Positions 33,433 to 45,629 of a DNA stretch of 64,000 nucleotides are shown here, one piece after another (position 1 is the stretch's first letter; the number at the start of each line of letters is the position of its first letter). A program made the position numbers and the translations under genes. Location: contig NC_090989.1 of NCBI RefSeq assembly GCF_041146395.1, forward strand, positions 225,278,843 through 225,342,842, read 5' to 3'. The stretch comes from Eulemur rufifrons. Taxonomy: Eukaryota > Chordata > Mammalia > Primates > Lemuridae. A model generated the notes under the pieces. It searched no databases, was not told the origin of the DNA, and saw nothing but the letters and a program-made list of their open reading frames with translations.

Positions 33433-33645
33433 TGGGGTAGTGGAAAGACCACAGGATTCACAAGTAGATGAACCCAGATTAACATGATGCAGGGAGTAAG
33501 GTGGGTGATTTAGCAAGGGAATCTCAATTGTCTCATCTGTGAAGTGGGACAAATAAAACTTCTATTGCAGTGTTGTTCTAAGAATTCACTGAGACAATGC
33601 GTGAAGTGCTTGGCTTATTAGGAACTTAATAAATACTGATAATCC
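33433..33645 (+). repeat. MIR SINE
   Basis: GGGTAGTGGAAAGACCACAGGATTC, TCTCAATTGTCTCATCTGTGAAGTGGGAC and GCTTGGCTTATTAGGAACTTAATAAATAC follow the MIR from 5' to 3' on the plus strand. Confidence 0.75.
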
Positions 33646-35194
33646 CTCCCTATTTAAGACTTGCATACTGCTTTCAAATTTTGTGCTAGTTTTGCCCTGA
33701 AGGTTATTCTTAGTTTTTTGTTGGCTCAACTGAGAGCCCTGAGGGAATGACATTGGGCTAAATGAAAGACACATCTCCAAGAGGTTTGAGGAAATCGGCA
33801 CCTTCCTGGTCTCTCTGCACAGTGTAGAGCCATGGGTGTTACCCCAGGTTCTGACATTTAAATCTAACAATGCAAGTGGTGTTATCAATGGTAGAAAATC
33901 TGCCTGACGTTGTATTATTCCTTGTGTCCAATATCTTCTTGAAACACCTGCAAACAAACTAATTTTTGAGAGGCTATGGACGATTGACAAACTGGTACTT
34001 GATTAGCCTTGGGTGGAGATGGTTAAGTGTGGGCTCAGATGAAAAAAACAGCTCCAGGCAGGACACTACAGATAGAGCTCACACACACAGAGCTCACTGC
34101 TTGTGTAATGATGTTGTGGAGTCGTGTTTAGGTGGGGATTCAGGCACCAGATGTGCACAGCTGCAGTAGGGAAGCCAACCCAGCCAAAGCAAGAAAAGCC
34201 ACACGCCGGTTGTTTTACTTCTGAGTGAGATGGAAGGGGAAATAAATCTCTCACAGTAGAGAGAAAGAAGATTGTCAATGTTTATTGCTTAATGACTTAT
34301 TCTCTCCCTTTATTTTAAAGTCTAACGGGGGCCATTTATCTTTAACATGCTTTATCTGATCAAGAAATACGCAAATGACTTTGCAGAAGATTTTTCCCTT
34401 CAAGGGGCCTATTGAAGACAGATTCCATTTATTCAATAATGTACACTTTTTAAAAGGCTATACTTTCTTGAAAATTTCTTACGTTCATAGTATGAAAAAG
34501 AACAAGTTGCTGATCCTTTATATATAAGTATTTCTTTCATAACCGTATTTTTTTCCTCTTGTGAAGAAAGATTTTATTTAACACCATCAATAAAAACCAT
34601 TGCTAATGGTCGTATAAACAGTAGGACTAACTTTTCTCTGGGGAAGTTAGTTCACTGAAAATTATCTGCTGTGACTTATTTCTTGCTGTAGGTAATATCA
34701 TGGTCTAACTGAAAAGCATTTAAAACTTTGTCATGTGTTATTAAGGAATATTTACACTGGTGGAGTTGTTCTTAAGAAAGCCAGAGTACTTTTGTAACTG
34801 GGTTATAGAAATAGAACACATTCAGCCTAGAGGAAATAGAGGAATGATAAAGCACAAGATCCTTGTTTTTAGAGTTTATATCTATCAAATGCTAACTTAC
34901 CTGTAAAAATTGGCTAGACTAAAATATTGCTTAATTTCAACCCCTTTAAAACTGAGTTTTCCATTGTGTCTATACATATATAGAATGGGGTTAAAAATGC
35001 AAGACACATAAGAAAATACATATGTTTTTTAAATGTCTTAATTTTTAAAATTCAGTATATTAAAAATGCAGGTTTGAGATATACTGATTTATTAGGATGA
35101 CACTAAAAGAAAAATTAGAGTAGTAAAAGAATAAAATGAACAGCTAAATCACCCTTTCTGCTCTCTTATTTGAAGGGAAAGACTGGAAGAGGTA
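33646..35194. other. Unassigned non-coding stretch
   Basis: No gene or named repeat is visible in about 1.5 kb. The 134-codon minus frame at 33586-33990 partly overlaps the MIR and shows no domain. From about 34300 to 35190 the sequence is AT-rich. Confidence 0.45.
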
Positions 35195-35562
35195 CTAAAT
35201 CACATGGGGAAAAAAAATCTTTTGGGTTGCGAACTTCCCTCTATATTTCAGCAATGTAAACACGTTGTGTGACAATACAAGGGGCTGCGTTGCTTCCCTG
35301 TGTAAATACTGCACATAAGCAACAGTACAGAAGAGATGGAATGATAATGACAAACTGCCTGGGAACACAGATACCATCGCCGAGGGCCCAAGATTCGGAG
35401 GTGTAGAGGCAACATTGGCGGTTGGGCTTTTGCAATAGTGAAGGACCACTGCCATCTGTGGACAGCAGCGAGCATTAGCGCCGACGTGCTGCGGCCCAAG
35501 AGGAGAAGTTTCAGTGGCTGATTATAGGGCATCACGGGCATCCTGTGAGTCTGATGTTCCAA
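35195..35562. other. Local CpG cluster with overlapping minus-strand frames
   Basis: Between about 35378 and 35495 I count nine CpG dinucleotides in roughly 120 bp, whereas the flanks have few. Three minus-strand frames overlap here (35195-35455, 35241-35435, 35248-35562). The first starts directly after the acceptor-like TGTCCACAG. I recognise none of the products. It could be a regulatory element, an exon remnant or an unrecognised repeat. Confidence 0.3.
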
Positions 35563-35954
35563 AATTTTCCCAACAACCAGTGTTTCATGGGTACATTCAT
35601 GGTCTGGGTGGGGCTTTCCCTAACAAACCAATAACCATCATTCCCACCCTGTATGAAGGATGTGATTATTATGTGTTGATAAATTAATAAAAACAAAGAG
35701 CAGGAGCCTTAAACTCAACAGCCTTCAAGAGGCAGATAGATCATATAGTTGTAAAACACTGAGTGGTAGGGACAGTGAATTGGAGACCAAATGCACCACC
35801 TAGAAGCATTTAATTTTGTTAATTTTTTTAAAAGAAAGAATTTACACTCCATCAAGCAACACATGTTTGCAGCACAGAGTCAGCCTGCAACCATCTAGCA
35901 CCAGACGTCAGTGAGTAGATGGACAAGATCCCAGGTGACACTGGTGTACCTGGG
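35563..35954. other. Unassigned non-coding stretch
   Basis: I see no gene or named repeat. Confidence 0.45.
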
Positions 35955-36130
35955 AAGGAAAGTGTAAGCATGCTTCATTCACTCATTTATTAATGTATGA
36001 ATTCAACTTATTTACTGAAAACTATTTGAGGCTTGTTTTATTCTAGACATCACTCCATATTGATAGATATTAAACAAATAATTACACAAATAGAATTACA
36101 TTTGTTAAAAATGCCATGAATGAAAATCCC
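35955..36130 (-). repeat. L2 3'-end fragment
   Basis: CATTCACTCATTTATTAATG, TTATTTACTGAAAACTATTTGAGG and ATTCTAGACATCACTCC correspond to a reversed L2 3' tail, diverged. Confidence 0.5.
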
Positions 36131-37779
36131 AGGCAACTCTAAAAATGTATATCATATTTTGTGATACTTGTTTTCTTGTAAGTCACATCACTATTTCATA
36201 TACCTCTAAGAAAGATAAAACCCTGCCAATTCAATTATAGCTCTGTGCTTTCTTATCACTTACACATTTTGTTTCATACTTGTGGAAAGAGTTCATTTTA
36301 TAGTTATTGCAACATAGACTTTTTAAATCATATATCATTCTTGTACATGCATAAATAGGAAAATATAAATTCAAAAAGGTTTCCCAAAAAACTTTTCACA
36401 TTGAGAATTGAACTCTTGTGAGTCACTTTTTGACTCAGAGTCGTCAATGTCCGCACTTTTCTATATACTGTCATTCTCTGGCCATCGGGAGAGTCGGGGA
36501 GCAGCATTTCTTAAGAGTGCTCTACTATTGTCTGTGAGGTCATCTTCCCAGCGGCGGACACTGATTCTCCAAGTTTAGATGCTGGTCAACAGGGGCCAAT
36601 AGAAGCTTTCTAGATGTGAACTATGATTTCTATTCTTTCCTTAAATGGTCCTTAAATGGTTTATTGTTTGAAAAGGGAAGGGGCTTCAATTGTGAAATCA
36701 TGTTGCCATGGCTAATACCCTCATTCATGTACCAGCAGGCACATACCAGCATTGGCAACCATGTCACCTGACATTGACGTTGAGGAGGTTGAAAGACCCC
36801 CATTGTTAGAAAGTCACATCTTAATTTCAGAGAATCGATGTGAAAATATGAAAATAATAATCAATGAAAGACAGTCACTCTATAATCTGACTTAGTCTCC
36901 AGGGTCAATGGCTTTCTCTTAGAGAGGTACATTTTGTCAAAGATTTGAAAATTAAGAAGTTATTGACAAGATGAGGTGGGGAACAGGGCCAGATTGCAGG
37001 GCAGACCTCCTGGACACCTCTTCCAGGCACCAGACTACAGGGGTGCCACATTTCCAGACTAAACATGCCATGTGGTATCTGCTCTCTCAGGTTTCTGCTT
37101 GTGAGGGCTTATCTTCTTGAAGAAATGTAAATAGGTCTCACCCTCACTGAGGCTGAGAGAATTTTTGAGTGCAAAATAAAATAAAATAAACCATCACTGG
37201 TCTGCTTCTTTTGAGTGCTTTTCATGTGTAGTTACCTAAGTTGCTTGGTAGAACTATATCTGAAACTGGCAGTCACAGTCATTTAAAACCCCCAAACTAC
37301 ACTATGCACAGTATGGTGACAACGTGATAGTGTGGTGTACTGCATAGCATAGGACAAGTGATAGTCCTTGTGATCTAAACGTAAAACGCTTCACATGTAT
37401 CCTCCCACACCCTAAGAAGTTGTCTTGTTTAATTATTGAAAAAGAAAGTCAAAGAGAGACAAAAAACTGGAGAACAAATGAAGATAGTCCACACTTACCC
37501 TGGTGAAGTAAATCATATACAAATATGTTTCTGTGACCAATTGTTATTAATAGAAAATTAGGTTCAACCCAGTCTCACTAGATACATATTGAACAAATAT
37601 TTAAAGACTGTCTGTTTGAAGGAGCTACAGACTACTGATCTCCTGGGCATGGCTAAGTCTCCAGCTGGTGCTCACCTGCTAAGAGGTTGGCAAGTTCAAG
37701 GAACCAAAGGAAGGGCAGCTGGGACAGGAAGTGGGATGAGGAGGAAAGTGGGGGAAGAAGGCTGGAGGCTCCTCCTGGG
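36131..37779. other. Unassigned non-coding stretch
   Basis: No gene or named repeat is visible. A tiny direct repeat CCTTAAATGGT occurs twice in tandem near 36640. AATAAAATAAAATAAAC is present near 37176. Confidence 0.45.
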
Positions 37780-37935
37780 TTACACCGCATAAACTCTCTC
37801 TTAAAGATGCTGGTCTCCATCCCAAGGGAATTTGGGAGTTATCAAAGGGTTTTAAGCAGTGAAATAACGTGATCATATTTGCACTTTCGCTCTGGCTACT
37901 GTGAAACAAATGGTCTGTTGGGAGCAAGTGATTTT
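37780..37935 (-). repeat. L2 internal fragment
   Basis: GGAGTTATCAAAGGGTTTTAAGCAGTGAAATAACGTGATC and CTCTGGCTACTGTG follow the reversed L2 ORF2 3' region in word order. The boundaries are approximate. Confidence 0.6.
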
Positions 37936-38231
37936 CTCTCTAGGCAAGGTGGAATTCTTTTGTGAAGCAATCTGAATTTCAAACATTGGTGAAACCTCTT
38001 TCAGGCATTTCCTGAAAGAGGGCATGTGGAAATTACTAATCACAGCAACATTTGGAAATTTTACAGAGCTAAAATAAACTCTGATAAATCTACAAACAAT
38101 CAGATCCCAGTTAAGTGGAGGCTTCAATGATTTTATTTCTTTTTATTATTTTTGCTTTGGATAAATGAAATAATACATGAACAGAATCAAGATTTATGTC
38201 TGAAAGAAAATTTCCTACGTGCCTTCTAGGG

Positions 38232-38788
38232 CAAGGTTTGATCCAGCAATCCCACTACTGAGTATTTGCCCAAAGGAAAAAAGGACATTCTATAAAAAAG
38301 ACACCTGCATTAAAATGTTTATAGCAGCACAATTCATAATTGCAAAGATGTGGAAACAACCTAGTGCCCATCAATACATGAGTGGATTAATAAAATGTGA
38401 TATATGTATACAACGGAGTACTACTCAGCCATAAAAAATGGTGAACTAAGACCTCTTGTATTATCCTAGATGAAGCTGGAGACCATTCTTCTAAGTGAAG
38501 CATCACAAGAATGGAAAAACAAACACCACATGTACTCACCATTAAATTGAAATGAATCGATCAACACTTATGTGCACATAGGGAAATAACATTCATCAGA
38601 AATCAAGCAGGTGGAGGGGGATGGGTAAATTCACACCTAATGGGTACAATGTACACTATCTAGGGTATGGCACACTTATAACTTTTACTCAAATGGTACA
38701 AAAGCAATTTATGTAACCAAAACTTTTATACCCCTGTAATATTCTGAAATTGAAATAAATAAATACATAAACACATAAATAAATAAAT
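38232..38788 (+). mobile_element. L1 3' end, the only plus-strand L1
   Basis: ATCCAGCAATCCCACTACTG, GTGGAAACAACCTAGTGCCC, GGAGTACTACTCAGCCAT and GCTGGAGACCATTCTTC are the ORF2 3' end. The 3' UTR includes TGGGTACAATGTACACTATC and ATACCCCTGTAATATTCTGAAATTG, then an (AAAT)n tail. It is 5'-truncated. A clear duplication was not found. Confidence 0.9.
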
Positions 38789-39189
38789 GAAAGGAGAGAG
38801 TCAGCCCAGCCTATACCATATGAATAAACTCTTGGGTAACACACATAGCAAGTTGAGTTTCAACATATATAAAAAGTAATGACACTGAGGCATTACGCCG
38901 TTAATGACAGTTTTGATTTAATTGGGAGTAGATACTTAATTTTTGTTGGAAAATGGTCAAATTCATTTCAGGAACACACAATGACAACAGCTGATTATAA
39001 AAGTGGATATTGGCTAATCAGTAATCCCACTTAAATACCTCTGCACTTAGCATTTGAGCTAGAGCTAGGTTCTGTGCTCATTATCTCTTTTAATTCTTTC
39101 AAAAATTTTTTGGGATAAGCATATAATTTCCATTTTGCACCCTTTCCCTGAAAATTCCAATTAAATGAGAATAATTTTAATAATGATGA

Positions 39190-39410
39190 AAGCTAATGCT
39201 AACACAATGCTAATTATGGCGAGGGACTCATTTAATAACAATCACTGGAGAAGGCACTATTATGATCTCAATTTTACAAATTGGGAAACTGAAGCACAGA
39301 GAAGTTAAGTGACTTGCCCCAGACCACACAGACCATAGGGAGTGATGGAGCTAGAATCTGGGCTCAGGGAGTCTGGCTCCAGAGTCTGTGCCCTTCACCA
39401 CTACACACAT
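39190..39410 (-). repeat. MIR SINE, well preserved
   Basis: TTTTACAAATTGGGAAACTGAAGCACAGAGAAGTTAAGTGACTTGCCCCAG and GTCTGGCTCCAGAGTCTGTGCCC match the MIR on the minus strand closely, including the core. The preceding TTATGGCGAGGGACTC... part is diverged. Confidence 0.85.
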
Positions 39411-40539
39411 CAACTCTTTAAAATCGATGCTTTTTGAAAAGTCAGTGCATGATGTATATATATGTATATACACAATATTTTTCTTTTGAACACTTTCATA
39501 AACCCCTTTAACTGGGTCACCCCAACATAAAAAATATGGGAGATTTTTGAAACTGAATCCAACTTTACGGTACAAGATGAGTAAAGTTTAAAAGCAAGCA
39601 GATGTTTGCAAAGCATATAAAACAAAATTGCTCCATACTCGATGTTATTTGGAACACAAGCATAATTCTTTTCAAATATGATTTTTATCTAAATGGTGTC
39701 CCTTAAAACTTCATTTTAACACCCAAACGATCCCCAGCTGTGCAGGTTGATTGACCACTGTTGGGTCTGTTTCCCAGCACTTCCCATATTCCACCATAAA
39801 TATTCATGATGCAGTACTTCTGCCGCCCAAAGGGGGGCCAGGATTCATTTTTATGAACTCCTCTCAACTGGGATTAGCATCTTTCACCTATTAGCCAACT
39901 CCTGAATTATGGTTTTGTTCTGCCATGGTTTCCATTTTCTTTATTTTTACTGAGAAACCTGAAGAGAATGTGAAATGTTAAAGAAACTTCTAATCCCAGG
40001 AAGTTAGCCTAAGGAGTGCACAAAATCAATTTTTAAAATACAATATCTTATTCAAACTTTTACATCCAGACCAGTGTGAAACCACTGTTTTCTTGCTTTG
40101 CCAGATCTCCTAGGCAACAGCAGTGTCAGTTGTAAGAGGTTTGTAAACTTAATTTGGGGCCAGGGGTGGGGATGAAGTAGAGGGGTGCTATTTCCCCAGA
40201 CAACACATGCTGGGGCTACAAAAATTATGATTTTTTCCATATGATTTATGTTTGAATGTGTTTTGGAAAATAGTAGGAATAAATTTTCCTTTTTTTTTTT
40301 TTTTTTTTAGCTAAGAAAACAACTTTGGGATTTTGAGGTGGCAGAAGTGTGAATCATCCCGTCTCTGCAGTTCTCTCTCTCCCCCTCTCATCTTTAGTGG
40401 GCTTCTTTAATCAGACCTACTGCTTACATATGCCATATTTATAACATACCCTTATGCTTGCAGAGATGCTCTTGAACTCATTCAGACCAGAACCTGGAAA
40501 ATGTGACAACTTGCCCCATCAGTCGGAAGAACATTTGAT
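39411..40539. other. Unassigned stretch with a poly-T run
   Basis: A run of about 19 T lies at 40290-40308 without any adjacent SINE or LINE sequence that I can identify. The rest looks like unique AT-rich DNA. No gene is seen. Confidence 0.45.
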
Positions 40540-40720
40540 CTTTGATGTGGGACTTGAGTTCTTATATTAACTTGGCCGTAATCAGTCAGATAAACTTGAA
40601 CACAATATTTAACTTCTTGAAATATCTATTTTTCCATTTGCAAAATAGGGGGAAATATAAGTCACAAAAGCTTCTTGTGAAGTGTAAGTAAGGCATGTAG
40701 ATAGAATACTCAACACGGGC
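40540..40720 (+). repeat. MIR SINE, diverged
   Basis: GGACTTGAGTTCTTATATTAAC, ATTTAACTTCTTGAAATATC and TTTTTCCATTTGCAAAATAGGGGG followed by GAAGTGTAAGTAAGG follow the MIR order on the plus strand. Confidence 0.6.
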
Positions 40721-41274
40721 CTAAATAAGGAACGTGGGCTCCCTCTCCTCCTCCTGTAAGTGACACCAGTTGCTCAGAAGTGGGAGGAAGAAATGAGTCG
40801 TGGAGGATGAATAGTGACCCTTACCATACCAAGGCACAGTGGTCATGTTCCCCATTTCCTGGTTTTGCCACATGCACAATGGCAAGAGGTTGACCTCTGA
40901 ACATTTTGGAAAGGCCATCTGATTCTGTAAAGGTTTCTGCCCTAATACGAGCGAGTCGTGAGGAGGTTTGGACTGAATGGATTGTACCTCCCGAGTTGAA
41001 TAACTACATGGAAGAGTGGGCTGTACAACTGGTCTTTCTGCAAATGTTATTCTGCTCACTTTGAAACCCCCCACTGGAGCCAACCAATTACCAGCAACCA
41101 CTTTTCAACCCTGCCCAAGCCTAATTCAAGGAGGAGATGCTGGAAGTAGTATTCATCAACAAGGATGGATGATTGAGTGCCTTGACATGGAGTTCATAAA
41201 AATAAGCACCTACTGACACCCCAGCTGTCCAGGACAGAAGAACAGGCTAGAACAGAGTCAATGATCCAAAAATC
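40721..41274. other. Unassigned non-coding stretch
   Basis: A 126-codon minus-strand frame spans 40721-41101 but shows no domain, signal sequence or splice context. Nothing else is recognisable. Confidence 0.4.
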
Positions 41275-41540
41275 TGGAGACAGTACATAGATTGCTGGGG
41301 TTTCACTCCTGACTGTACGGTGCCTAGCACGGTGGCATTGAGCAAATCACTTAACTTTTCAGAGCCTGGGTTTCTAATAGCAATAGGAACTGCCTCACGT
41401 GGTTACACGGTGGCATTGAGCAAATCACTTAACTTTTCAGAGCCTGGGTTTCTAATAGCAATAGGAACTGCCTCACGTGGTTACGACAGGGATTAAATGA
41501 GAGCCCAGGTAAAAAATTCAGCACATTAAAAACAGTGGTA
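41275..41540 (+). repeat. MIR SINE carrying an internal tandem duplication
   Basis: The MIR reads CATTGAGCAAATCACTTAAC, TTTTCAGAGCCTGGGTTTC and GGGATTAAATGAGAGCCC in order. The central 78 bp are present twice in tandem, which lengthens the element. The outer parts fit a single MIR. Confidence 0.75.
41328..41483. repeat. Perfect 78-bp tandem duplication
   Basis: The copy at 41328-41405 starts CACGGTGGCATTGAGC and ends CTCACGTGGTTA, and is repeated base for base at 41406-41483. I found no difference between the copies. Only one further base matches at the right edge, so the ends show no long homology. Confidence 0.95.
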
Positions 41541-43670
41541 GCACGATGTACTCAATTTACATTAGCTTAAAAAATGTTTTTGAAACAAGTAACTGACAGC
41601 AAATGTTAGGTTCCCATCCCGTATTCATAGCCACGGATGCTTAATTGACTATGCTCCGGGGACTTGGGTGGAAATGCAACAAGGGTATTGAGTGTCCACT
41701 GAACAGAGTATGTCCTTGACAAAACTGAGAGTTTTTAAAAATATGCATTAGTGCCTATATTTTAAAGGGTGATACTTAGTGGATTGCTCCGTTCTGTGTC
41801 AGGAGGTGACTCCATGTGTGCATTTGGAAGGTGTGAATGTGCTTTCCAAGGTGTGTGCATGGAACAGTCATTTTTAAATATGAAATGGCAGTTACTATAT
41901 GCAGAGCCTGGTGTCACTTGCGATTCCATTTCTTAGGTATGAGTGTCATCCTCCATGCAGAGCTGTCTGCTATTTCAATCTCAGGCATCTTCAGGCTTGC
42001 CCTGTTATTTTCAGCTGTGCCTCAGTGTGTATTTGGAGCAATTTTCCAGCTTTCCTTGCTTCCAGTTATATCACTTTAGTCCCTCTTGGGCTGTCTCATG
42101 GTCTGCTCTGCCACTGAGGAGTCTAGCCCAGTGGGGTAATGAGCATTGTTTAGATGCATACTACTGATATGGTCATTTTGCATCAATTAAAATTAATTTA
42201 GCTGAGTGGTAACAATAATAACCATTGTTCACAAAATTGGGCATAACGTTATAGTGCCTCTGATGTGACAAACCCGGCAAAGTGGGGTCAGAAACTGATA
42301 GGAAGAAGCGTCATAATGATCCTCGTCCACATACTCACCCTTGTCTGCCTGCCTCAATAGATATGCATAAAAAGAACATTATTTGAATAAGATGGAGAAA
42401 TGTTGAAGGAAGAGCCTCCTATGGTGTCTTTTACCCATCTGACCTTTTGGATGGGGTTGAGCCTCTTTCGATAGAGCATGAGACGCAGAAATTGATTGAA
42501 TTCATGGGACACTCTGGGTCCAGGTTGGACTATTTTGGCCTCAGGTCAGAAGGTGGAGCACAGTCTTGCCAGCTCTGCTCAGAATCTTACACTGTCCTGG
42601 CCCGTGGGAGTTGGCAGCTCTTTGACTGCTCCGAGCATCGTTGCTCATGATGGCACTTGAGAGAAGGATCCTTCCAGAAGCTTCATTTGACATTGACAAG
42701 TTTAGTTGGAACAGGAAAGGAAAAACTGGAGGCCAACAGTAACTGTGGCTAACCCAGTGGTTTACTTTGGGGACCACAGAAAATACCGGGAGAAATTTTG
42801 TAGATCTAACTGGTGGTGAACAGGGGCTACTAAAACTACTGTAATTTTGATATTTAAATTCAAATTTGTGACCTTAATTTTTATAATAAAACATAGTTTT
42901 TGAGGGGGGAAATATATTGGTGTAACCACTTTTGGAGGTTTCTTTAGAGTGAACTGGAAAAGAATTCTAGGGTAGGGCTGTAGTTAGTAGCCCACGAGGA
43001 ATTTCTTTACTGTATCATTCATAAGTTTTTACAACAAAACAGTTGAAGCCAAACATGTACAACTTTCCATATAATGTTATTTATGTGTTTGATTTTATTT
43101 TAAAAGACCTTTCAAATACTGGTGAATCTGTAACGAGATGGTTAGTGATCTGAAATAATATCATCCGATGCTTACATGCATTGGCTTTTAAAACAGTTGT
43201 CCAACTTAAAGTCATTTCCTGATCTGTTTTCACTTCTAAAAATGTATAGTTTTTGTGAGGGTAAAAAGAAAGATTGCATGTAAAGTGTCTAGCACAGTAG
43301 GTCCTAAGTAATTGGTAGTCCACTACTTCTATAAATTATAAAGAGCCTTACTTCATACAGTCTGTGGAGGCAGGATTTCAGGTGTGGGCATTCTGTTTTT
43401 AATTTGGAGACTTACTTTAAAAAGACTTGGGTAACAGTGTCTGAGTATAAAGGAAACTCTGAATGCACGTTAGAAATGCACCATGGTGATTTGGTGGCTG
43501 TGTTTTGGAGTGCCTTTCTGCCCTCAGACCCTCCCTTTAGGAACTGCTCACACCCATAACCCCTGATGATGGCCTAGGAAGCCTCCATGCTGTTCCATGA
43601 CCCATTTCTTCAATTACAGAAGACAGGGTGAGGATTGGTCTCATGACTCAAGTTCACTAATCATATTACT
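41541..43670. other. Unassigned stretch with a MIR-tail trace
   Basis: Three overlapping plus-strand frames at 41837-42167 and others nearby show no domain. At 43285-43325 TGTCTAGCACAGTAGGTCC resembles a MIR or L2 3' tail. Nothing else can be named. Confidence 0.4.
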
Positions 43671-43685
43671 CCCCTGGGGTTTTAT

Positions 43686-44705
43686 TTATTTTTTATTTTT
43701 TATGTTTTATTTATTTTCTATTTTTTTTTTAATTTCAGAATATTATGGGGTACAGATGTTTAGGTTACATATATTGCCTTTGCCCCACCTGAGTTAAAGC
43801 TTCAAGCATGTCCATCCCCTAGACACTGCACACTGCACCCATTACGTGTGTAAATATCTATCCTCTTTCCCCGCTCCCATCTGCCCGACACCCAGTGAAT
43901 GTTATTACTATATATGCACTTAAGTGTTGACCAGGTAATACCAATTTGGTGGTGAGTACATGTAGTGCTTGTTTTTCCATTCTTGTGATACTTCACTTAG
44001 TAGAATGGGTTCCAGTCTATCCAGGATAATACAAGAGGTGCTAGATCACCATTGTTTTTTGTGGCTGAGTAGAACTCCATGGTATACATATGCCACATTT
44101 TATTAATTCACTCATGTATTGATGGGCACTTGGATTGTTTCAACATCTTTGTAATTGTGAATTGTGCTGCTATAAACATTCTAGTGCAGATGTCTTTTTT
44201 ATAGAATGTCTTTTTTTCCTTTGGGTAGATGCCCAGTAATGGGATTGCTAAATCAATTGGTAGTTCTACTTTTAGCTCTTTGAGATATCTCCATATTGTT
44301 TTCCACAGAGGTTGCACTAGTTTGCAGTCCCACCAGCAGTGTATGAGTTTTCCTATTTCTCCACATCCACACCAACATTTATTCTTTTGGGACTTTTTGA
44401 TAAAGGCCATTCTCACTGGAGTTAAGTGATATCTCATTGTGGTTTTGATTTGCATTTTCCTGATGATTAGAGATGCTGAGCATTTTTTCACAAGTTTGTT
44501 AGCCATTATTCTGTCTTCTTTTGAAAAGTTTCTGTTCATGTCCTTTGTCCACTTTTTGATAGGGTCATTTGACTTTTTCTTGCTGATTTTTCTGAGTTCT
44601 ATATAGATACTAGTTATCAGCCCTTTGTCGGATGTGTAGCACAGGAGTATTTTCTCCCATTCTGTATGTTGTCTGTTTGCTCTTGTGATAGTTTTCTTGG
44701 CCATG
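43686..44705 (-). mobile_element. L1 3' end, about 1 kb, with duplication
   Basis: A T-rich tail is followed by TAATTTCAGAATATTATGGGG and the reversed 3' UTR, then about 600 bp of ORF2. Near-identical flanks CCCTGGGGTTTTAT (43672) and CCCTCGGGTTTTAA (44706) match at 12 of 14 bases and look like the target-site duplication. It is the best preserved L1 3' copy in the window. Confidence 0.93.
44108..44704 (-). pseudogene. L1 ORF2 C-terminal remnant, open for 198 codons
   Basis: This is the C-terminal part of ORF2p, beyond the RT core. The translation contains [16 protein letters not shown] and the cysteine motif region [19 protein letters not shown], followed by [20 protein letters not shown]. 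It has no native start: the first codon is just the truncation point next to the duplication. The last part of ORF2 is cut short by a frame change or stop near 44108. It is open over 198 codons, so it is relatively young, but it lacks EN and RT and cannot be active. Confidence 0.92.
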
Positions 44706-44720
44706 CCCTCGGGTTTTAAA

Positions 44721-45629
44721 TTTGGACCACAAAGGGAGATAGTGTCTTAGTTTGGTTTTCTCCTAGACGCCAAGACAAGGATTTGAGTGCAGCAGTTTAT
44801 TTGAGTGGAGATCTCAGGAAACATCTGTAGGGGAGTGAAGTGAAACAGGGAAAGGAAGGTTGCCAATAAAAGGTAACTTATCAAGCAAGTGACCATTTGG
44901 GAGCAAGAGCTTACTCCAGTTAGAAGACATTGGTAGCCAGTGTGGAATAGTCTGAATTATTCCATGTTATGGGGCAAGGGAGCTAAGATATTAATATTAA
45001 CCCATCAATTGATATTAGTTATTGCTTAAGTGCTACTTCAGGAGATATTAATTCACATGCACTTCCTGGGGGCAGAGCAGATCAAAGCACAGAGAGGTGA
45101 AGAGTTGCAGGTGCCAGCATGGCCAAGTGGGTTGGCAGTACGGAAGTCTTCAGGATTCAGGGGGTGTGGGGAGGGCACCAACAGAGCCTGACAATGGAGT
45201 TAGTTTGCTGACAGTAGAAGAGTTTTTTAAACAGAGGGGCTAAAAGCAAAGTTTTAGGCCTTATGTGAGCTAATGAATAAGAGTAGAAAGCTGGTCCATG
45301 GACAGAAGATGAAGAATGTAGTAGGTGTGTAGAGACAAAGAAAAAAGAGAGGACGTGTGGTCCCTGGAAGATGGTGCAGGTGAGCTCTGTCAGTGAAGAT
45401 TCTCCACTTCACTGAAGACCCAGCTGTGTTTTGTTTTCCTATTTCCAGATTATGTTAAAATACCTGGCCCCTGATCCTTTTAATTTTGCTAACCTAAGTG
45501 TCAATCATTTATAAAACGTGGCAGAATGTATTTTCCAGAAATGGTGACAGCAGGATTTTCAGTCTCATATATTCTTTCAGAACCTTTCTATTCCCCTACC
45601 AGCAGGTGGAGTCTATTGTCCTTCCTCCT
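44721..45629. other. Unclassified repeat-like sequence
   Basis: From about 44745 to 45200 the words GACAAGGATTTGAGTGCAGC, TTTATTTGAGTGGAGATCTCAGGAAAC and CAATAAAAGGTAACTTATCAAGC give the impression of an old dispersed element, which I cannot name. There is no gene. Confidence 0.3.

Noticed and set aside
35435..35465. CTCF-like motif near CTGCCATCTGTGGACAGC
   Set aside because: One base is missing relative to the usual CTGCC-ATCTAGTGG spacing, so I would not call it without a matrix score.
38232..38788. Plus-strand frame at 38219-38434 as a host protein
   Set aside because: It is the end of L1 ORF2 in a 5'-truncated L1 copy.
40290..40308. Poly-T run as the tail of a processed pseudogene or SINE
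   Set aside because: No gene-like or SINE sequence and no flanking duplication could be found beside it.
41328..41483. Tandem repeat as a CRISPR-like array
   Set aside because: Two directly adjacent identical units without spacers, inside a mammalian SINE.
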